NCBI RefSeq assembly: GCF_022678625.1
Contig: NZ_JALBYQ010000004.1
Location: 186,001-250,000 of the forward strand
Length of the DNA: 64,000 nucleotides
Source: Aliiroseovarius subalbicans
GTDB lineage: Bacteria > Pseudomonadota > Alphaproteobacteria > Rhodobacterales > Rhodobacteraceae
Reading direction: 5' to 3'
The position numbers were made by a program, and so were the translations under genes. Below the pieces are notes generated by a model. It was given only the letters and a program-made list of their open reading frames with translations. It did not search any database and was not told the origin of the DNA. Positions 60,436-64,000 of this stretch are shown piece after piece; within the stretch, counting starts at the first letter, position 1; each line of letters begins with the position of its first letter.

Positions 60436-61698
60436 TTACAGCGCGCGCCAGCCGATGTCGGAGCGGGTGAAACCGTCGGGCCAGTCGATCCCGTCGACCA
60501 TCGCATAGGCGCGGGCGCGGGCCTCGGACAGGCTGTCGCCGCGCGCGGTCACGTTCAGCACACGACCACCGGTGGCGGTGATCTGACCGTCAACCTTGGC
60601 GGTGCCCGCGTGGAACACCATGTTCAGGCTGTCCTCGGGCAGGGTATCCAGCCCCTTGATCACGCTGCCTTTTTCGTAAGGCCCGGGGTATCCGTTCGCG
60701 GCCATCACCACGGTGATGGCATGATCGTCGGCCCAGTTCACCTGTGCCTGATCCAGCCTCCCCTCGGCGCAGGCCAGCAGCAGGTCCAGCGCCTGTGCGC
60801 CCAGGCGCATCATCAGAACCTGGCATTCCGGGTCGCCAAAGCGCACGTTGTATTCCACCAGCCGGGGCTGGCCGTCCTTGATCATCAGACCGGCATACAG
60901 CACACCTTTGTAGGGGGTGCCACGTTTGGCCATTTCGGCCACGGTCGGGTTGACGATTTCATCCATCGCCTTTTGCGCCACCGCGTCGGTCAGAACCGGG
61001 GCAGGAGAATAGGCCCCCATGCCGCCGGTGTTCGGCCCGGTGTCGCCGTCGCCCACGCGTTTGTGGTCCTGGGCGGTGCCGATGGGCAGGGCAGTTTTGC
61101 CGTCACACAGGATGAAATAGGACGCTTCTTCGCCCTCCATGAATTCCTCGATCACGACCTCGGCGCCCGCGTCGCCGAACTCACCGTCGAACATGTCGTC
61201 GATGGCGGCCAGTGCTTCGTCTTCGGTCATCGCGACGATAACGCCCTTGCCAGCGGCCAGACCGTCGGCCTTGACCACGATTGGGGCGCCTTCGCGCCGG
61301 ATATAATCCTTGGCAGGGTCCGGTGCGGTAAAGCGGGCGTAGCCTGCTGTCGGGGCTTGGGACGCGTCGCAGATTTCCTTGGTGAAGCTTTTCGAGGCTT
61401 CCAGACGGGCGGCCTCGGCGGATGGGCCAAAGGCCAGGATCCCGGCCTCTTCCAGACGGTCGGCAACCCCGGCAGCCAGCGGCGCCTCGGGGCCAATGAT
61501 GACGAAATCAATGGTGTTTTCCTGGGCGAAGGTCACGACCGCGTCGCCATCCATTATGTCGATGCTGGCGCAGTCCGCGATGGCCGCCATGCCCGCATTG
61601 CCCGGCGCACAAATCAAACGGTCGCATTTCGGGTTCTGCATCACGGCCCAGGCCAATGCATGTTCGCGCCCGCCGCTGCCAAGGATGAGGATGTTCAT
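60436..61698 (-). CDS. purD: Phosphoribosylamine--glycine ligase
   Basis: A 420-residue ATP-grasp enzyme, the second step of purine biosynthesis (phosphoribosylamine plus glycine to GAR). It begins MNILILGSGGREHALAW, the PurD signature, with KADGLAAGKGVIVA, the ATP-grasp core VVIEEFMEGEEASYF, and RFGDPECQVL near the metal site. Length normal. The ATG follows GGGAG. It is divergent from a glycine-rich-domain protein and lies near xseA, a common alphaproteobacterial association. Confidence 0.96.
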   Translation of the reverse strand: MNILILGSGGREHALAWAVMQNPKCDRLICAPGNAGMAAIADCASIDIMDGDAVVTFAQENTIDFVIIGPEAPLAAGVADRLEEAGILAFGPSAEAARLEASKSFTKEICDASQAPTAGYARFTAPDPAKDYIRREGAPIVVKADGLAAGKGVIVAMTEDEALAAIDDMFDGEFGDAGAEVVIEEFMEGEEASYFILCDGKTALPIGTAQDHKRVGDGDTGPNTGGMGAYSPAPVLTDAVAQKAMDEIVNPTVAEMAKRGTPYKGVLYAGLMIKDGQPRLVEYNVRFGDPECQVLMMRLGAQALDLLLACAEGRLDQAQVNWADDHAITVVMAANGYPGPYEKGSVIKGLDTLPEDSLNMVFHAGTAKVDGQITATGGRVLNVTARGDSLSEARARAYAMVDGIDWPDGFTRSDIGWRAL

Positions 61699-61755
61699 GA
61701 TGCGCTCCCTTTGCTATTGCGTGGGGCATATCGTTTGAAGGCACTGGAAACAAGC

Positions 61756-62421
61756 ATGCGTGACCCGGATTTGTGGCACAGACTGAAAGCCTATCCCTTA
61801 GAGCGGCCAGGAGACGACCAGGGCTTCACGGCCAAGCTGAGGACCCAAAACAAATGGGACCATGCATTTGCCGATGCGGTCACGGATGACTACCGGCGGT
61901 TTGTGTATCTGAGTCAGGTCAGCGAAACACCCGTGACGCCGTCCCAGGCCATCGACAAGGCATGGCACCTGCACCTGACCCATACCCGCGCCTATTGGGA
62001 CGGGCTGTGCAAGGACGTGTTGGCCAGACCGTTGCATCACGATCCGAGCGCGGGTGCAGGGGATGACGCCAAACACGCTGCGCAATATGCACGCACGCTG
62101 GCGCTCTATGAGGCCGAGTTTGGCATGGCCCCGTCCGAAGCCTTGTGGCCGCGCATGCCCGCGAAACCGGCGCAGGCGGGCGGGCGAACGCGAAGGACAG
62201 CCATCAAGCTGGGCGCGCTGGCCTGTGTTGGTGTCGTCTCTGGTGTGATGTTCTTCACCGGAAATGAAGACATCAGCGGGGCCGGTCTTGCCGTTCTGGT
62301 TGTCTTGGTGTTCTTCTTCCTTGCGGCGCGGGACAAGGCACCAGGCAGCGGTGGCGCTTACTCGGGTCACACGGCCTGTTCTTCCTCCTCGGACGGGGGG
62401 GCGGATTGCGGCGGCGACTAG
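61756..62421 (+). CDS. Glycine-rich-domain (GRDP-like) membrane protein with Cys/Ser/Gly tail
   Basis: A 221-residue protein. The N-terminal domain (about 1-130) has DDYRRFVYLSQVSETPVTPSQAIDKAWHLHLTHTRAYWD, a pattern shared with bacterial 'glycine-rich domain' and TIGR04222-type membrane proteins. Two membrane segments follow (about 154-172 and 180-198), and the C-terminus is the low-complexity tail SGHTACSSSSDGGADCGGD, typical of this family. The H-x-H near Trp could bind a metal. The start at 61756 is chosen by ATG; a TTG seven codons upstream would extend slightly. Divergent from purD, overlapping the convergent lipoprotein gene by four bases. Confidence 0.7.
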   Translation: MRDPDLWHRLKAYPLERPGDDQGFTAKLRTQNKWDHAFADAVTDDYRRFVYLSQVSETPVTPSQAIDKAWHLHLTHTRAYWDGLCKDVLARPLHHDPSAGAGDDAKHAAQYARTLALYEAEFGMAPSEALWPRMPAKPAQAGGRTRRTAIKLGALACVGVVSGVMFFTGNEDISGAGLAVLVVLVFFFLAARDKAPGSGGAYSGHTACSSSSDGGADCGGD

Positions 62422-62762
62422 GCGCCGTGCACCATCAGGGCCACGACCAACGCCTCGGCATCGTTGTGATAGAGCGTGATGTCTTCCGCCAAAAGGCGGG
62501 TGATCGCCGGGCGCTTGGGGGCAGGGATCCAGGCCAGCTCCATCGCGGTGGACAAAAGCGGCCCGCCGCCGGCCGTGATTTCCCCGATGATGGCGACAAA
62601 ATTCGCAGTGACATGGCGCTCCACCCGCGCGCGCCGCGCATCATAGCGCGCGTTTTGCACGGTCGAGGACACCGCCTGCGCGGGCAGAAACAGCGGGTTC
62701 GGGATATGGCTGGGCTGGTCGGTGCAGGCCGCAAGGGGCAGGATCAGAAGAAGACGTTTCAT
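62418..62762 (-). CDS. Small predicted lipoprotein
   Basis: A 114-residue lipoprotein with the lipobox LAAC (Cys13) after a short signal. The mature part contains QAVSSTVQNARYDARRARVERHVTANFVAIIGEITAGGG and a weakly conserved end. It resembles short lipoproteins found next to xseA in other Rhodobacterales as far as I recall, but I cannot name a function. Start at 62762; the longer frame upstream lacks a signal sequence. Divergent from xseA with 101 bases between. Confidence 0.65.
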   Translation of the reverse strand: MKRLLLILPLAACTDQPSHIPNPLFLPAQAVSSTVQNARYDARRARVERHVTANFVAIIGEITAGGGPLLSTAMELAWIPAPKRPAITRLLAEDITLYHNDAEALVVALMVHGA

Positions 62763-62863
62763 GCCGGGTAAGGTGACAGGCTTGCGGGCGGGGGCCAAGC
62801 CTGTGCCCTTCCCCTCGGCGGCACACCGCCATAGGATGGGCGCAAAGCAGCACACAGGCCCCC

Positions 62864-64000
62864 ATGTCCGACCTTCTTGAAGATACCACCCCCGGCGAAA
62901 ATGCCCCGGAATTCACCGTTTCGGAAATCTCCGGCGCGGTAAAAAAGACCATCGAAGGCGCGTTTGGGCGCGTGCGCGTGCGCGGTGAGGTCGGGCGCGT
63001 GTTCAAGGCGCGCTCGGGCCATCTGTATTACGACGTGAAGGACGACAGGAACGTGCTGGCCTGCACCACCTGGAAGGGCCAGGCGGCGCGGCTGTCGGTG
63101 CAACCCGAGGAAGGGTTGGAGGTCATCGTCACCGGCAAGCTGACCGCCTTCGGCGCGCAGTCGAAATACAATCTGAATGTCGAAGAGGTCGAGGTCGCCG
63201 GCGAAGGCGCGCTGATGGCGATGCTGGAAAAGCGCAAGAAGGCGCTGGCAGCCGAGGGGCTGTTTGATGTGGGTCGCAAACAGCGCCTGCCATATCTGCC
63301 CGAGGTGATCGGGGTCGTGACCAGCCCGTCAGGCGCGGTGATCCGTGACATCCTGCACCGGCTGCGCGACCGGTTTCCGCGCAAGGTGCTGATCTGGCCC
63401 GTCGCTGTGCAAGGCGCGGCCTGTGCGCCGGAAGTGGCGCGCGCGATCGACGGGTTCAACGCGCTCACCCCCGGCGGCGCACTGCCCCGGCCCGACCTGT
63501 TGATTGTTGCGCGCGGTGGCGGGTCGATCGAGGACCTATGGGGCTTCAACGAGGAAATCGTGGCCCGTGCGGTGGCCGCGTCCGATATACCGCTGATCTC
63601 GGCGGTCGGGCACGAAACCGATACGACGCTGATCGACTATGTCTCGGATCTGCGCGCGCCCACGCCCACGGCGGCGGCGGAACACGCGGTGCCGGTGCGG
63701 TTGGAGTTGCTGGCCTGGGTCGAGGAGCAAAGCGCACGGCTGTCGCGCGGCATGGGCCAGGCGGTGATGCAGCGCGGCCAGCGCTTGCGCGACCTGTCCC
63801 GGGCCTTGCCCCGGGCCGAGGCGCTTCTGGACAGCCCGCGGCAGCGGCTGGATCAGGTCAGCCTGCGCTTGCCCAACGCCCTGCGCGGCTTGACCGCGAC
63901 GCGGCGGGTGAAACTGACCGAAGCCTCGGCGGGCCTGCGCCCCCGCGTGCTGACCGCGCGATTGGAGCCGATGCGCGACCGGATCGCGACCACCGGTGCC
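62864..64000 (+). CDS. xseA: Exodeoxyribonuclease VII large subunit, 5' part
   Basis: The frame is open from the ATG at 62864 to the window end (379 codons), so the gene is cut at its 3' end. N-terminal OB domain: FTVSEISGAVKKTIEGAFGRVRVRGEVG and GHLYYDVKD. Catalytic core: VITSPSG-like VVTSPSGAVIRDI, LIVARGGGSIEDLWGFNEE and SAVGHETDTTLIDYV with the conserved Asp/Arg. Together with XseB it degrades single-stranded DNA to oligonucleotides. Only the coiled-coil C-terminal region lies mostly beyond the window. Confidence 0.95.
   Translation, partial: MSDLLEDTTPGENAPEFTVSEISGAVKKTIEGAFGRVRVRGEVGRVFKARSGHLYYDVKDDRNVLACTTWKGQAARLSVQPEEGLEVIVTGKLTAFGAQSKYNLNVEEVEVAGEGALMAMLEKRKKALAAEGLFDVGRKQRLPYLPEVIGVVTSPSGAVIRDILHRLRDRFPRKVLIWPVAVQGAACAPEVARAIDGFNALTPGGALPRPDLLIVARGGGSIEDLWGFNEEIVARAVAASDIPLISAVGHETDTTLIDYVSDLRAPTPTAAAEHAVPVRLELLAWVEEQSARLSRGMGQAVMQRGQRLRDLSRALPRAEALLDSPRQRLDQVSLRLPNALRGLTATRRVKLTEASAGLRPRVLTARLEPMRDRIATTGA

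Overview
The window is high-GC, densely packed alphaproteobacterial chromosome. The gene content points to the Rhodobacterales (roseobacter/Paracoccus-like) group: ethylmalonyl-CoA pathway genes (ecm, ccr), an acyl-homoserine-lactone luxR-luxI pair next to ccr, phosphatidylcholine synthase, a DUF484-xerC pair, a ycjX-ycjF pair and a FdxB-type ferredoxin. I see no rRNA or tRNA gene, no CRISPR array and no intact insertion sequence. Most of the window is conserved core genome. The unusual signals are small regulatory elements, gene remnants and a few unfamiliar gene pairings.

Layout. 1-3.5 kb: end of a homoprotocatechuate (4-hydroxyphenylacetate) meta-cleavage cluster on the minus strand (hpaE, hpaD, start of an FAH-family gene), then a LysR regulator divergent from gcdH. 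3.6-8.0 kb: gcdH (glutaryl-CoA to crotonyl-CoA), a fused alpha/beta 2-oxoacid dehydrogenase E1 and a FabD-like acyltransferase in one operon. 8-14 kb: SHMT-like PLP enzyme divergent from a DUF1989 protein, creD, an aldo/keto reductase with deoD, and a secreted protein with a JAMM-like motif. 14-19.6 kb: ecm, a small secreted protein, a PlsB-like acyltransferase and ccr. 19.8-23.8 kb: small protein, luxR and luxI, then a RecD-like helicase and an SDR. 23.8-30.4 kb: TauE/TIGR02186 pair and a complete BMP-type nucleoside ABC transporter. 30.6-35.7 kb: nfu-tsaB-rimI, DEAD-box helicase, UspA, branched-chain aminotransferase. 35.9-40.5 kb: compact ycjX-GNAT-ycjF-SDR/DoxX-DUF2269 operon. 40.5-48 kb: ileS with an isoleucine-rich leader peptide, ogt, DMT transporter, pcs, xerC/DUF484. 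48-57 kb: fsa, priA, OFA-type MFS, YeeE/YedE thiosulfate-type transporter, MFS, msrA, prmA. 57-64 kb: HIT-like remnant, lipoprotein, an OB-fold fragment of dnaE2 directly behind a LexA-type box, ferredoxin, purD, and the 5' part of xseA.

How the genes connect. gcdH yields crotonyl-CoA; ccr carboxylates it to ethylmalonyl-CoA and ecm carries that on to methylsuccinyl-CoA, so three enzymes around the crotonyl-CoA node lie within 16 kb. ecm and ccr, although about 2 kb apart and on opposite strands, share a similar dyad in their upstream regions. The hpa genes feed aromatic carbon to central metabolism. deoD and the BMP transporter suggest nucleoside uptake and salvage.

The observations I rate highest are: (1) a mini-gene holding only the C-terminal OB fold of the error-prone polymerase DnaE2, with a GTTC-N7-GTTC SOS box over its -10 region; (2) a 16-codon Ile-rich leader ORF followed by alternative hairpins upstream of ileS; (3) the gcdH/E1-fusion/FabD-like operon; (4) the shared ecm/ccr dyad; (5) the secreted JAMM-like protein. 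All intergenic stretches are under 300 bases except 57092-57633, which holds a terminator and a decayed HIT-like reading frame.
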